DNA from: Thermoplasmata archaeon
Lineage (GTDB): Archaea; Thermoplasmatota; Thermoplasmata; Lutacidiplasmatales; UBA184
DNA: 64,000 bases
Reading direction: 5' to 3'
Assembly: GCA_028864975.1 (NCBI GenBank)
Contig: JAGWLG010000010.1
Location: 1-64,000, forward strand
The notes beneath the pieces were generated by a model. It was not told the DNA's origin. It saw only the letters and a program-made list of their open reading frames with translations, and did no database searches. The position numbers and the translations under genes were made by a program. Position 1 is the first letter of the stretch, and every line of letters starts with the position of its first letter. Shown one piece after another: positions 36,604 through 46,429 of the stretch.

Positions 36604-37089
36604 ATGCCGAGATCCCCTCCCGCCGCACGTGGGGTACGGCACGGAGCCGTTCTCCCTCGGCGGAGGCCCGCGAGCCCTCGCATCGGGGGCGGGCGAGCGA
36701 GAAAGGGGCGGGGCCCAACACGCGAGAGCGTCTCGGACGCTGGGACCAAGGCGGTGGACGCCTACCTCCGAGGGGTGGCCCCGAAGTGGCGGGGGCTGCT
36801 CACGGAGATGCGAAGGACGATCCGCGAGGCGGCGCCCGAGGCCCGCGAGGGGATCTCGTACCGGATCCCCACGTTCTTCCACCATGGGAACCTGGTCCAC
36901 TTCGCGGCCTTCGAGGGCCATGCGAGCTTCTTCCCCGGGAGCGGAAGGGCGCGCGAGAAGTTCCCCCGGGAACTGCGTTCCTTCCCCGGGACGAAGGGCT
37001 CGATCCACCTCACGCCGGAGCATCCCTTGCCCTCTGCGCTCGTGAAGCGGATCGTCCGCTGGCGCGTGCGGGAGAACGAGGGGCGATAG
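36604..37089 (+). CDS. DUF1801/YdhG-like protein (start uncertain)
   Basis: VDAYLRGVAPKWRGLLTEMRRTIREAAPEAREGISYRIPTFFHHGNLVHFAAFEGHASFFPG. Confidence 0.75.
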   Translation: MPRSPPAARGVRHGAVLPRRRPASPRIGGGRARKGRGPTRESVSDAGTKAVDAYLRGVAPKWRGLLTEMRRTIREAAPEAREGISYRIPTFFHHGNLVHFAAFEGHASFFPGSGRAREKFPRELRSFPGTKGSIHLTPEHPLPSALVKRIVRWRVRENEGR

Positions 37090-37158
37090 CGGTCGGAAGG
37101 GGCGTGCGTGCCCTCTCCGCATCGCTTTGATAATCTTGCACGCTCCCGCCAGCCCGCC

Positions 37159-38394
37159 ATGGCCGCCCTGGTGCCCCGTTCTGACTTCCCGGCGCTCCAG
37201 CCTTCTCGAGGGAAGAGCGAGGTGCCGGCCTACCTCGACAGCGCTTGCATGTCCCTCGTCCCGTCGACCGTCCTCGACGCGCTCCGCGCGTACTACACCG
37301 AGTACCCGGGGTGTGGGGGACGGTCCGTCCATCGGTGGGCGGAAGAGGTTACGCGCAGGTACGAGGACGCTCGGGAGACTTTCGCTCGGTTCCTCGGGGC
37401 CCCTGACCCCGCTCATCTCGTCCATGTCCGCAACACCACCGAAGGGATCAACGTCGTCGCACGCGGATTCCCGTTCCAGAGGGGCGACCGGGTCCTGGTC
37501 TCCGATCAGGAGCACAACTCGAACCTTGTCGTGTGGCAGTACTTGGTGAAGGAGAAGGGGATCCGCCTGGAGGTCCTCCCTCTTCCCGACGACCGCCCCT
37601 TCGACCCCGAGGCTCTCGAGCGGGCGCTCGCGAAGAAGGTCCGGCTCGTGAGCTTCTTCCACAGCTCGAACCTCGACGGACGTACCCTCCCCGCCAAGGA
37701 GATCGTCCAGCGGGCCCACGATCACGGAGCTCAGGTCCTCTTCGACGGCTCGCAGGCCGCCCCCCACGAACTCATCGACCTCAAGTCGCTCGGGGCCGAC
37801 TTCTACGCGCTCTCCTTCCACAAGATGCTGGGGCCGACGGGGACCGGCCTCCTCTACGGCGCCCCGGGGGCGCTGGAGCAGCTCTCCCCCCTCCTCCGGG
37901 GCGGGGAGACCGTCGCCTGGTCCGACTACGACGCCCACGAGCTCCTCCCGCCTCCGCATCGTTTCGAGGCCGGTCTCCAGAACTACGCCGGCGTGCTGGG
38001 AGCACGCGCCGCGGTCGACTATCTGGCGAAGGTCGGGATGGAGAACATCCCTCCCCACCACGCGCGGCTGCAGCGCCGCGTCACGAAGGAGCTCGCCGAC
38101 CTCCCCGGGCTTCGCTTGCTCGGCCCGCCTCGCCCTGAGGACCGTGGGAACATCTTCGCCTTCGTCCTCGCGGGCATCAACCCCCATGACGTGGCGCTCT
38201 TCCTGGACGAGGGTCACGGGGTCCTGGTGCGCTCCGGGATGAACTGCGTTCACTCGTGGTATCGCGCCCGGGGGCTCGACGGGAACGCCCGGGCCTCGTT
38301 CTACCTCTACACGGACGAGGGGGACGTCGACCGGTTCATCGCGGGCGTGCGGGAGCTTCGGGAACGCATCCCCGCTCCCATGGTCCCCGCTTGA
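37159..38394 (+). CDS. Cysteine desulfurase-like class V aminotransferase (SufS/CsdB type)
   Basis: AYLDSACMSLVP, RNTTEGINVVARGF, DQEHNSNLVVWQ, FDGSQAAPHE, ALSFHKMLGPTGTGLLYG. Confidence 0.88.
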   Translation: MAALVPRSDFPALQPSRGKSEVPAYLDSACMSLVPSTVLDALRAYYTEYPGCGGRSVHRWAEEVTRRYEDARETFARFLGAPDPAHLVHVRNTTEGINVVARGFPFQRGDRVLVSDQEHNSNLVVWQYLVKEKGIRLEVLPLPDDRPFDPEALERALAKKVRLVSFFHSSNLDGRTLPAKEIVQRAHDHGAQVLFDGSQAAPHELIDLKSLGADFYALSFHKMLGPTGTGLLYGAPGALEQLSPLLRGGETVAWSDYDAHELLPPPHRFEAGLQNYAGVLGARAAVDYLAKVGMENIPPHHARLQRRVTKELADLPGLRLLGPPRPEDRGNIFAFVLAGINPHDVALFLDEGHGVLVRSGMNCVHSWYRARGLDGNARASFYLYTDEGDVDRFIAGVRELRERIPAPMVPA

Positions 38395-38518
38395 GGGGCA
38401 CCCAAGAACGTCGTACCTCAGCGTCGCTCCCGCGCTTCGATGCGAACGACCCATCTCGCGGCGGTCGGTGGGGTCGAGCCTTACCAGCGCCGAGCGGGAC
38501 GGGGTCGCTCGGGACGGC

Positions 38519-39064
38519 CTATCCCCGTCGAACGGCCCCGTCCTGGCCAGAGGTGTGAGGCTTCGGGCGGGCCAGATGGCTTGGAACGAGCAGGACCGGG
38601 ACATGGACCTTGGGGACGACCTTCGCCGAAACTTCCTCGACCAGCCAGTTGACCAGCGCACCGTGCTGGGTGGTCCCCAGGACCACAAGGTCCGCCTTGA
38701 GCTCCGAGCACTTCGCCGCGAGACGCTCTGCCGGATGACCCAGCTCAACGAGCAGCGTCGCCCGGACGCCGACTTCCGCACCTTCGGCGACGAGCGGCTG
38801 GAAGCGCTCCAGATTGACCCTGACCATCGAGGCGCGCTCGCTCTCGTTCATCCGCGCGACGGCGTCGTGGAGAAGGTCGATCAAGTGCAGGACCCACAGG
38901 TCGCTGCCATGTTGCTGCGCGATCTCCAGCGCGACGTGCCAGGCGGGTCCGGACCGGTCGTCCCCCTCGTATCCCACGAGGATGCGTCTCGGCGGTACCG
39001 AGTAGGTATGCGGCGCGGTGGGCGACGGGACGGACGGGTCGGCGGACGGTTCCTTCGGGACCAT
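38519..39064 (-). CDS. UspA-type universal stress protein
   Basis: RRILVGYEGDDRSGPAWHVALEIAQQ, LKADLVVLGTTQHGALVNWLVEEVSAKVV. Confidence 0.85.
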   Translation of the reverse strand: MVPKEPSADPSVPSPTAPHTYSVPPRRILVGYEGDDRSGPAWHVALEIAQQHGSDLWVLHLIDLLHDAVARMNESERASMVRVNLERFQPLVAEGAEVGVRATLLVELGHPAERLAAKCSELKADLVVLGTTQHGALVNWLVEEVSAKVVPKVHVPVLLVPSHLARPKPHTSGQDGAVRRG

Positions 39065-39155
39065 GGCTCACCTTACCGCTCCCCCGTCCGATGGTGGCCG
39101 CCGCAGATGAACGTGTCGTCCACCCTTCTCCTGCGCTCCCCGAGGTCGGCACCGC

Positions 39156-40433
39156 TCATCCGCCCAGGGCTCCTTCGGAGCCTGTCGAGGCCCCCTCCGA
39201 TGTCACCTCGTGCCGAAAGGTTCGCGCGACGTAGCGGTCAGCGACGATGTTGCCGGTCACGATCGAAAGGAGTGCGACCCCGAGGACCCCCGCCACCACC
39301 ACATGGACCGTCGACGTGGGAAGTCCGGTCGAGGTGTGGAGCAGCCCTAACGCTAGGACCACCGGGAGGGCCCCGCGGATGCCCGAGAGCGTCAGGACAT
39401 GGTACCACTCCCTCGGGAGGCGGTGGTCCCGTCCGCTAGAGAGGGTCGCGAAGGGGATGTGAGCGTAGACCGAGAGGGCCCGTCCCACGAAAAGCAGCGC
39501 GAAGGTCAGGAGGATGAGCGGAAGGAAACCCTCCAAGCTGGAGACCGCGAAGAGGAGACCCATGGCGAGGAAGATGACCGAGTTGTCGATGTAGACCACC
39601 ACGTTCCAGAAGACCACCACGGATTGCCGGACCTCGGGGTCCATGGCCCTCGGGGCCACGAAGGTCCCCACGGCGATTCCCGCCAGCGCGGTCGAGACGA
39701 TGCCCGAGGCCCCTACCGAGGACGCGATGAGGTACGAGCCATAGGCGGCCACGACGGTGAGGGCCGTCTCCACGGCGGGGTCGTGCAGTTCGCGGTGCAG
39801 CACGTAGACCCCTCCCGCAACGAGGAGGCCGATCGCGGCCCCGCCTCCGATGAGCCAGAAGAACTGCTCCACCGCCGGTAGGAGTTCGACCCGGCCGGTC
39901 GCCACCACCGTGAGCACGAGCGTGAAGAGGATGACCCCGACCGCGTCGTTCAGTAGGGACTCGCTCTCGACGATGGTCGAGAGCTCTTGGGGGACCCGGA
40001 TCCGCTTGAAGAGGTCCACGATGCCGATCGGGTCCGTTGGGGAGAGGATGGAGGCGAGGAGGAGCGCGGCCCCCAAGGGAAGAAGCCCCACGAGCACGAG
40101 CGCCTCCCCCGTGAAGATCGCGGTCAGGACCACTCCGACAAAGACGAGAAAGAGCACGGTCGCCGCCCTGGAACGAAGCGCTCGGAAGTTCACATGGATG
40201 GCCGCCTCAAAGACGATAGGGGGCAGCAACAGGTCGAAGAAGACCGAAGGCGTGAAGATGGAGGCCACCCCGGCGAGCGTCGGGCCGAGCCAGGACGTTT
40301 CGGAGAGGAGCCCCAGCAGGATCCCGAGCGCGACGAGCGCGATGGTCAGCGGGACCTTGACCCACTTGCTGGCCGCCACCACGGCCACCGCGAGGACGAG
40401 AAGGAGGAGGAAGGGAAGCAGCGAGAGGGTCAC
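39156..40433 (-). CDS. CPA1-type Na+(K+)/H+ antiporter
   Basis: 12-TM-like profile; LASILSPTDPIGIVDLFKRIRVPQELSTIVESESLLNDAVGVILFTLVL. Confidence 0.9.
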   Translation of the reverse strand: MTLSLLPFLLLLVLAVAVVAASKWVKVPLTIALVALGILLGLLSETSWLGPTLAGVASIFTPSVFFDLLLPPIVFEAAIHVNFRALRSRAATVLFLVFVGVVLTAIFTGEALVLVGLLPLGAALLLASILSPTDPIGIVDLFKRIRVPQELSTIVESESLLNDAVGVILFTLVLTVVATGRVELLPAVEQFFWLIGGGAAIGLLVAGGVYVLHRELHDPAVETALTVVAAYGSYLIASSVGASGIVSTALAGIAVGTFVAPRAMDPEVRQSVVVFWNVVVYIDNSVIFLAMGLLFAVSSLEGFLPLILLTFALLFVGRALSVYAHIPFATLSSGRDHRLPREWYHVLTLSGIRGALPVVLALGLLHTSTGLPTSTVHVVVAGVLGVALLSIVTGNIVADRYVARTFRHEVTSEGASTGSEGALGG

Positions 40434-40524
40434 AGTTCCTCGCTTCGCCGCTGCGGTCTGCGGCGGCGGGAAGCCGCGGCCCTCCGGGCGACGGGGCCTC
40501 GAGGGGCGGCAGTGGGCACGTGCT

Positions 40525-41256
40525 TCAGCGCCCCTGAGGGAGCCCGTACCACTGGGCGAAACGCTTCAGGTTGGCGAGGCTCCCGATCACCAGCACGGCC
40601 GTCCCCACGTCGAAGCGCGTCGACGAGGGGGGGTTGATGACCGTTCGGTATTCCTCCTTACCCGCTGGGCCCGGGCCCCGCACGATCCCAAGGACAAGGC
40701 AGTCGGAAGCCTGGCGAACCCGTCGTTCGGCCTCAAGGAGCGGGAGGCCTGCGATCGGAGCGCCCTCGAGCACACGGTACTCCTGGACGTCGGCCCCGTA
40801 GGCCGCCGTGGTCAGGTCCTCCAGGGTCTGAACGACCTCGGGACGGAAGGCGGCGGAGGCGCACATGCGTCCGCCCATGTCCTTGGTCGAGACGATGAAG
40901 GTGACCCCGGCCGCCTTGAGGGTCTTGCGAAGCTCAGGTCGATGGAGGCTCACGACGACCCGGACCGTCGGATGCACGTTCCGAGTGAAGAGCGCCGCGA
41001 TGAGGTTCACAGTGTCCTCGGAGTGGCAGAGGATCAGGGACGCGGCCTTCCCCACCTCGGCCCGCTCGAGGGTCTCGGGACTGGTCAGGTCGCCCCGAAC
41101 AACGGGCGTCCTCTCAGGGCGGACCGCACCCCGAGCGGCCTCCTCCTCCTTCGCGTTCTCGGCGATGACCACGACCTCCCTGCCGCTCGCGAGCAGTTCG
41201 CGGACCGCCGCGGCGCCAACGGTCGTGAAGCCCCCGACGATGACGTGGCCCTTCAT
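40525..41256 (-). CDS. RCK/TrkA-N NAD-binding regulator of ion transport
   Basis: HVIVGGFTTVGAAAVRELLASGREVVVIAEN, VVRGDLTSPETLERAEVGKAASLI; TrkA-C-like C-terminus. Confidence 0.87.
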   Translation of the reverse strand: MKGHVIVGGFTTVGAAAVRELLASGREVVVIAENAKEEEAARGAVRPERTPVVRGDLTSPETLERAEVGKAASLILCHSEDTVNLIAALFTRNVHPTVRVVVSLHRPELRKTLKAAGVTFIVSTKDMGGRMCASAAFRPEVVQTLEDLTTAAYGADVQEYRVLEGAPIAGLPLLEAERRVRQASDCLVLGIVRGPGPAGKEEYRTVINPPSSTRFDVGTAVLVIGSLANLKRFAQWYGLPQGR

Positions 41257-42116
41257 CGCACTTCTCCCGGGGCCCTGCCGTGCTTCCTCGTCCGGGAAAG
41301 AGCGGGCCGGCGGGCCCCAGCCCCCGTTAGCCGCACCCTCACCGGCGGTGGGGTCAGCTGCATCGTGACCTGGGATAGGTCGCCGACCGGGACCACCCGG
41401 GTCCCTCGAGACGGCGCTCCCGGACCCGTGCTCGGAGGTGAAGCGGACCGCCCCTCGCTACGGCCGAGGGCGAAGACCGCCAGCATGCCGGCGGCCTGGG
41501 CGCCGGCCACGTCCTCGGGGGCGTCCCCGACGTGGACCGTTTCCCGGGAGCGGACCCCCATCTCGTCGAGGCACATCTGGAAGATGCGAGGGTCCGGCTT
41601 GCACCAAGGAAGTTCCTCGCTGAGCGACAGGACATCGAAGTGCCGCAGCAGCCGATGCTCGGCGAGAAGCCAGCGAACGCTCTCGGCAGGCTCGGAGAGC
41701 AGGTTCGACACCACTCCCAAGCGGACCCCCTGCGCCTCCAGGCGGGGGAACAATCGGAGGACCTCCCGATCCACATGCACCGGCAGCTTCCTCACCAGGG
41801 GGTCGAGCCTGCGGGCGATGGCCCCGGGTTGGTGGAGGCGTCCTGCGAGCTCGGCCGCGTGACGGCTCTGCTTCTCGATCGACGCCGACCGCCCTCGGGC
41901 GGCGCACGCTTGGGCCTCCTTCCAGGCCGCCTTGACCGCCGCGCGTGGCGGGGTGGGTCGGGCGGCGAGGTCGCCTCGGGCCGCCCACGAGCTCACTTCC
42001 TCTTCCCAGATCTCCAGGCGGCGCCGCTCGTACCGACGAGCTTCGGAGGGCTCGAGCCGGAAGATCGTGCCCCATAGGTCGAAGGTCATGCCGCGGACCT
42101 CGGTGCCCCACAACAT
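41253..42116 (-). CDS. HAD-superfamily hydrolase
   Basis: MTFDLWGTIFRLE, LGVVSNLLSEP, CKPDPRIFQMCLDEMGV, VHVGDAPEDVAGAQAAGM; 4-bp overlap with the RCK gene. Confidence 0.85.
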   Translation of the reverse strand: MLWGTEVRGMTFDLWGTIFRLEPSEARRYERRRLEIWEEEVSSWAARGDLAARPTPPRAAVKAAWKEAQACAARGRSASIEKQSRHAAELAGRLHQPGAIARRLDPLVRKLPVHVDREVLRLFPRLEAQGVRLGVVSNLLSEPAESVRWLLAEHRLLRHFDVLSLSEELPWCKPDPRIFQMCLDEMGVRSRETVHVGDAPEDVAGAQAAGMLAVFALGRSEGRSASPPSTGPGAPSRGTRVVPVGDLSQVTMQLTPPPVRVRLTGAGARRPALSRTRKHGRAPGEVR

Positions 42117-42148
42117 GCGTCGTCCCGCGGGATGGGCAGCCCCTCGCG

Positions 42149-42265
42149 CTAGAGCCCCCTGTAGAGAAGGTACAGGACGACCAGCAGGGAAAGGGCCACG
42201 GCGGCCACCAGGAACACGAGCAGGCGCTGCCGGGTCCTCTTCGTGCCGTGGAAGCGTCTCGCCAT
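42149..42265 (-). CDS. Possible 38-aa single-TM microprotein
   Basis: MARRFHGTKRTRQRLLVFLVAAVALSLLVVLYLLYRGL. Confidence 0.4.
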   Translation of the reverse strand: MARRFHGTKRTRQRLLVFLVAAVALSLLVVLYLLYRGL

Positions 42266-42347
42266 CTGCTCCCCCCACCACGCCTGGAACGTCCCCGAGG
42301 CGGGGCCGAAGGGAGAGGTAGGCCCGGCGAGGAGGAGTTCCCCGGCG

Positions 42348-43124
42348 CTAGCTCGCAATCGACCACCTCCGTCGGGGGCGTCGTAGCGCTTCCAGGACGA
42401 GGGAGACCCGTCGGTTCGCCTCCGTGGCGACCGGCTCACGGTCCTGAGGTCTGCGGACGAAGAGGACCAGCGAGAGCTCCGCCACCCCCGGGGTCCTCGC
42501 ACGGTTGGTCAGGATCGGTGGGAACCTGGGGTCGAGACGAGGGCGGAGCCGGCTCAGGCTCTTGCGCACCTCGCTCTCGAAGGAGGGGAGGTCCACGTTG
42601 TTGTCGAGCGTGACAGGGATGACCACCTCGCGCCAGGCGTTGGGGGTGAGGTTGAGCACCACCTCGCGGACGAAGGTGGAGTTCGGGACGGAGACCAGGT
42701 GGTCGTCCTCGGAAAGGAGCACGGTGCTGATCGGATTGATCTCGATGACCTTGCCGGCGTGGTTGCCCACCTGGACCGTGTCCCCGGCCTTGAACGGCAC
42801 GTAGACATCCGAGAAGTACTTCGCCCCCAGGTTCTCGAGCGGCACGCGGAAGGCGACCACCAGGGCGACCCCTGCGATGGCCACGACGAGAAGCAGGATG
42901 TCCGTCGCGACCCCGAGGGTCTGGACGGCGATCACGATGCCCACGACCCAGATGAGCGCGGAGGAAAGGCGGACGGCGGTCGCCGCCACGTGAGGCACGC
43001 TCTCCTGCATCGCCGCACGGAGGATCCCGCCCACGCCCCGCGCAACGAGCCAGGTGACCACGAGCACGATCCCCGCGAGGGCGACCGGCTCGACCGGTCC
43101 CAGCTGGTCCAGATAGGGGAGCAT
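42348..43124 (-). CDS. MscS-family mechanosensitive channel
   Basis: NLGAKYFSDVYVPFKAGDTVQVGNHAGKVIEINPISTVLLSEDDHLVSVPNSTFVREVV. Confidence 0.9.
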   Translation of the reverse strand: MLPYLDQLGPVEPVALAGIVLVVTWLVARGVGGILRAAMQESVPHVAATAVRLSSALIWVVGIVIAVQTLGVATDILLLVVAIAGVALVVAFRVPLENLGAKYFSDVYVPFKAGDTVQVGNHAGKVIEINPISTVLLSEDDHLVSVPNSTFVREVVLNLTPNAWREVVIPVTLDNNVDLPSFESEVRKSLSRLRPRLDPRFPPILTNRARTPGVAELSLVLFVRRPQDREPVATEANRRVSLVLEALRRPRRRWSIAS

Positions 43125-44504
43125 CTACGCCTCCGCGAGCTCTTCCATGAGCTTGGATTCCTCGATGGCCGCGTTGTCCAGCGAGCAGAGCGAGGAGGTC
43201 CGGTACCCCTCGTCTCCCATCATGGAACGGAGCTCGGGGTCGTTGAGGAGGGTCTCTATCTGGGCGGCGAGGGTGACTTCGTCCGCCGGGTCGAAGGTGA
43301 GGCCGTTGCGGCCCGAACGGATGATCTCGGTGATCCCGGCCTCCCGGGAAACGAGCGTCGGGCGACGATGTAACCAGCTTTCGACGACGACCAGCCCGAA
43401 GCCCTCCTTCGAGGAAGGTAGGACTGTGAAGAGGCTGCGCTCGTAGAGCGCGTCCAGGGTCTCCTGGGTGACGTGGCCGGTGAACAGGACGCGTGCGTCG
43501 AGGCCAAGCCGATGGACCAGCAACTCGAGCTCGGAGCGCCACTGGGCGGACTTTGACAGCGCAAGCCCTCCCTTTGCCCCCGAGAAGCTGCCGTTCCCGA
43601 CCAGTACCAGCTTGAGACGAGGGAACTTCCGGGCAATCCGCGCGAAAGCGCGGATCGCGCGGTCCTGACCCTTCGCGGGGTCCATCCTGGCGACCAACAG
43701 CCCCACCTCGTCCTCGGGCCGAAGACCCAAGGCCGCACAGCGAGAGGCGATCTCCGGGGGCGAGGGATACCCATACTCCTTGGGGTCCACGTAGGGGTAG
43801 AGCCTTCGCGTGTCCCCCTGATACCCGAAGTCCCGGAGGGCCGAGCGGTAGCGGTCCGTGCTGACGACGACCGTGTCGTAGTGGGAGAGGTACTCCTCGA
43901 ACGTGGCCCCCCACTCGGGGGGGACCGTCGTGGGACCGAACGGGATGTGCCAGCGGAAGAGCTTCGGTTTCAGCCCGCCCAGCATCGCACCCACCTGGAG
44001 CTGCTGGAAGTCGTGGATGTAGAACAGGTGGAAATCGTACTTGCGATCGAGCCGACGTAAGAGCTCGGCGGTCGAGCGATTGTAATAGGCGTACTCGGAG
44101 AAGTCGTCCGTCCAGAGGAGGTCCGAGGGGCGCCCCGGGGTCCTGAGCCCGTGGGCGAGGCGCCAGATCGCCTCCTTGACCACTCCGTACCCCAGCATGC
44201 GGGCGCGTCCAATCGAGACGTTGTGGAGCGCGAGGTCGTGGTAGCGCATCTTGGGAGGGGCGTTGGGGTTCAACGCCACCCAGTGCGCTTTCCCCAGGGT
44301 TCCTCGCGACCGGAGCCGTTCGACCAGGGGGAGCACCATCCGGGTCACTCCCCCCGGCGAGAGCCGGTAGTCCTGGCCTTCCTTGAGCCGGTCGAGGTCG
44401 AGCTCCTTCGCGACCCGTCGCTGCCGTGAAGTGGCGGGCCAAGGGGACAACAGCTGGACAAGAGGGGTCTGCGTGTTGATGCAGATGCTCAGAGGTTCCT
44501 CCAT
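43125..44504 (-). CDS. GT4-family glycosyltransferase
   Basis: LLVARMDPAKGQDRAIRAFARI, LVLVGNGS, VLPSSKEGFGLVVVESWLHRRPTLVSREAGITEII; start MEEPLSICINTQ; directly abuts the MscS gene. Confidence 0.87.
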   Translation of the reverse strand: MEEPLSICINTQTPLVQLLSPWPATSRQRRVAKELDLDRLKEGQDYRLSPGGVTRMVLPLVERLRSRGTLGKAHWVALNPNAPPKMRYHDLALHNVSIGRARMLGYGVVKEAIWRLAHGLRTPGRPSDLLWTDDFSEYAYYNRSTAELLRRLDRKYDFHLFYIHDFQQLQVGAMLGGLKPKLFRWHIPFGPTTVPPEWGATFEEYLSHYDTVVVSTDRYRSALRDFGYQGDTRRLYPYVDPKEYGYPSPPEIASRCAALGLRPEDEVGLLVARMDPAKGQDRAIRAFARIARKFPRLKLVLVGNGSFSGAKGGLALSKSAQWRSELELLVHRLGLDARVLFTGHVTQETLDALYERSLFTVLPSSKEGFGLVVVESWLHRRPTLVSREAGITEIIRSGRNGLTFDPADEVTLAAQIETLLNDPELRSMMGDEGYRTSSLCSLDNAAIEESKLMEELAEA

Positions 44505-44658
44505 CTTCGTCGGCTCTCCCGCGTCCAGAACGGCCGCTCCACCTCCCGTTCGACCTCTCCGCCGCGGGCCCTCTCCTCGAGGCGGGGAACCCCCCGGAGC
44601 TCCGGAGGGGGAGCCGTAGTTGGAACCTGAAAGAAGAGCGAGAAGATGGTTTCTTACC

Positions 44659-44670
44659 CCAACATGTTGG
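44659..44670. repeat. Perfect 12-bp palindrome CCAACATGTTGG
   Basis: Direct reading; intergenic, downstream of 44698-45114 and upstream of the glycosyltransferase. Confidence 0.75.
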
Positions 44671-44697
44671 ATTTCTACATCGAGAGCGACATCCGCC

Positions 44698-45114
44698 CTA
44701 GAGCATCCCCCACGTCGCATTGAACCACACGGGCACGGGACCGTAGCCGCCGCTCTGGTAGCCCGCCCAGCACTCGTACATTCCACCGTTGGACCAGAAG
44801 GAGTAGGAGTCCCCGTCCGTCATGCGGGCGTGGTTGTACATCATGCCGCCCCCGGGTCCGTTCATGGAGTACATCATCGGTTCCGCTCCGTGGTAGGAGG
44901 CGTGCATCGTCGCGTAGACCGAGGATGGCAGGGCCATGCTCGCCGTGGAGCCTCCCGCCGTGGAGACGAGGACCTTCTGCGAAGCCGAGTTCACCGGCAG
45001 ATAGATCGCGGCCAGGACCGCAGCGAGGGCGGCAACGACCACGACAACAGCCACAAGGATCGCAACGCGCTTCCTTCCCTTCCGGACCGGGGCCCCCGGT
45101 GGTAGTGTCGACAT
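44698..45114 (-). CDS. Small Met/Tyr/Gly-rich exported or membrane-anchored protein
   Basis: KGRKRVAILVAVVVVVAALAAVLAAIYLPV followed by a Met-rich domain (AEPMMYSMNGPGGGMMYNHARM). Confidence 0.75.
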   Translation of the reverse strand: MSTLPPGAPVRKGRKRVAILVAVVVVVAALAAVLAAIYLPVNSASQKVLVSTAGGSTASMALPSSVYATMHASYHGAEPMMYSMNGPGGGMMYNHARMTDGDSYSFWSNGGMYECWAGYQSGGYGPVPVWFNATWGML

Positions 45115-45308
45115 GCCCGAGAAATGAGAAGGCGAGAGAAAGACGACTTCGTCAAATCGGGGCCGCTGAGCGGACGCGGTCGTGTCGCGAGGCAGTCCCC
45201 GCCGCGAGGGAGGCCAGAGGACGTTCGGCTCGGGGTGGCCGTGGTCGCGGGAGGGTGCCCCAGCGCCCCGGGTCCCTCTCCTGGACAGGGTCGCCTAGGA
45301 CGGCCGCT

Positions 45309-45325
45309 TCACTCACCGTGAGTGA
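45309..45325. promoter_or_regulatory. Perfect 8-1-8 palindrome TCACTCACcGTGAGTGA, putative operator
   Basis: Direct reading; about 90 bp upstream of the ABC transporter operon. Confidence 0.75.
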
Positions 45326-45415
45326 CCTCCCCACGTGCCTACTCCTTATCCGAACAACCCCCGATGCCTCATCAGGGACGCCCCAAGCGTCAGTCGATCC
45401 CGGGGGAGGTGCTGC

Positions 45416-46429
45416 ATGGATTCGAAGCACGCGATCATGGTCGAGGACCTGGTCAAGACCTATCCTCCCGACGTGCATGCCGTGAAGGGGATCAGCTTCC
45501 AGGTCCCCCCAGGGCAGATCTTCGGCTTCCTGGGCCCCAACGGCGCGGGCAAGACGACGACGGTCTCGATGCTGACCACGCTCCTCCGCCCCACGAAAGG
45601 GCGGGCCGTCGTGGGAGGGATCGACGTGGCAGAGGAGCCTCGACGGGTCCGAAGGGCTATCGGTCTGGTCTTCCAGGATTCGACGGCGGATGGCGAGCTC
45701 ACGGGACGCGAGAACATGGAGGTCGCGGCCGGGCTCTTCGGCATGTCCTCCGCCGAATGCCGAGGACGGATCGATGAGCTCCTCGCGAGCATGGACCTGA
45801 AGGAAGCGGCAGGTCGAAGGGTGAAAGGCTACTCGGGGGGGATGAAACGCCGGCTCGAGCTCGCGGTGAGCCTGGTCCATACCCCCGAGGTCCTCTTCCT
45901 CGATGAGCCGACGATCGGGCTGGACCCTCAGGGGCGAGCCGGGTTCTGGCGATACATCAGCCAGATGCGAAAGGAGCAGGAGGTCACGGTCTTCATGACG
46001 ACGCACTACCTCGACGAGGTCGAGAACCTCGCCGACCGCGTCTCGATCATCGACCACGGCAAGATCATCGCGAGCGGCTCCAACGACGCCCTGAAGGAAC
46101 GTGTGGGGGGCGACGAGATCGAGGTCCGTGTGGGCAAGGGAACTCCGGTCCTCACGACCGCCCTGTCGGCCGTTCCCACCGTCCGCGAGGTCAAGCGCGA
46201 AGGGGACCTCTATCGAGTGAAGTGTCCGAGAGGCGAAGCGGTCCTCTCCTCGCTCGTGAAGGCCTGCGACCTTCCCGGCGCGTCCATCGAGGGGATTCGC
46301 GTCCTGCGGCCGAGCCTGGACCGGGTCTTCCTCGAGCTCACGGGCAAGGCCTACCGCGAAGAAGGGTACGATGAAGGACGCGCGGCGGCGTCCTCGGCGT
46401 TCCACCGCCGGCGACAGGGAGGGGGTTGA
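45416..46429 (+). CDS. ABC transporter ATP-binding protein (DrrA/ABC-2 type)
   Basis: GFLGPNGAGKTTTVSML, YSGGMKRRLELAVSLVHTPEVLFLDEPTIGLDP. Confidence 0.95.
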   Translation: MDSKHAIMVEDLVKTYPPDVHAVKGISFQVPPGQIFGFLGPNGAGKTTTVSMLTTLLRPTKGRAVVGGIDVAEEPRRVRRAIGLVFQDSTADGELTGRENMEVAAGLFGMSSAECRGRIDELLASMDLKEAAGRRVKGYSGGMKRRLELAVSLVHTPEVLFLDEPTIGLDPQGRAGFWRYISQMRKEQEVTVFMTTHYLDEVENLADRVSIIDHGKIIASGSNDALKERVGGDEIEVRVGKGTPVLTTALSAVPTVREVKREGDLYRVKCPRGEAVLSSLVKACDLPGASIEGIRVLRPSLDRVFLELTGKAYREEGYDEGRAAASSAFHRRRQGGG

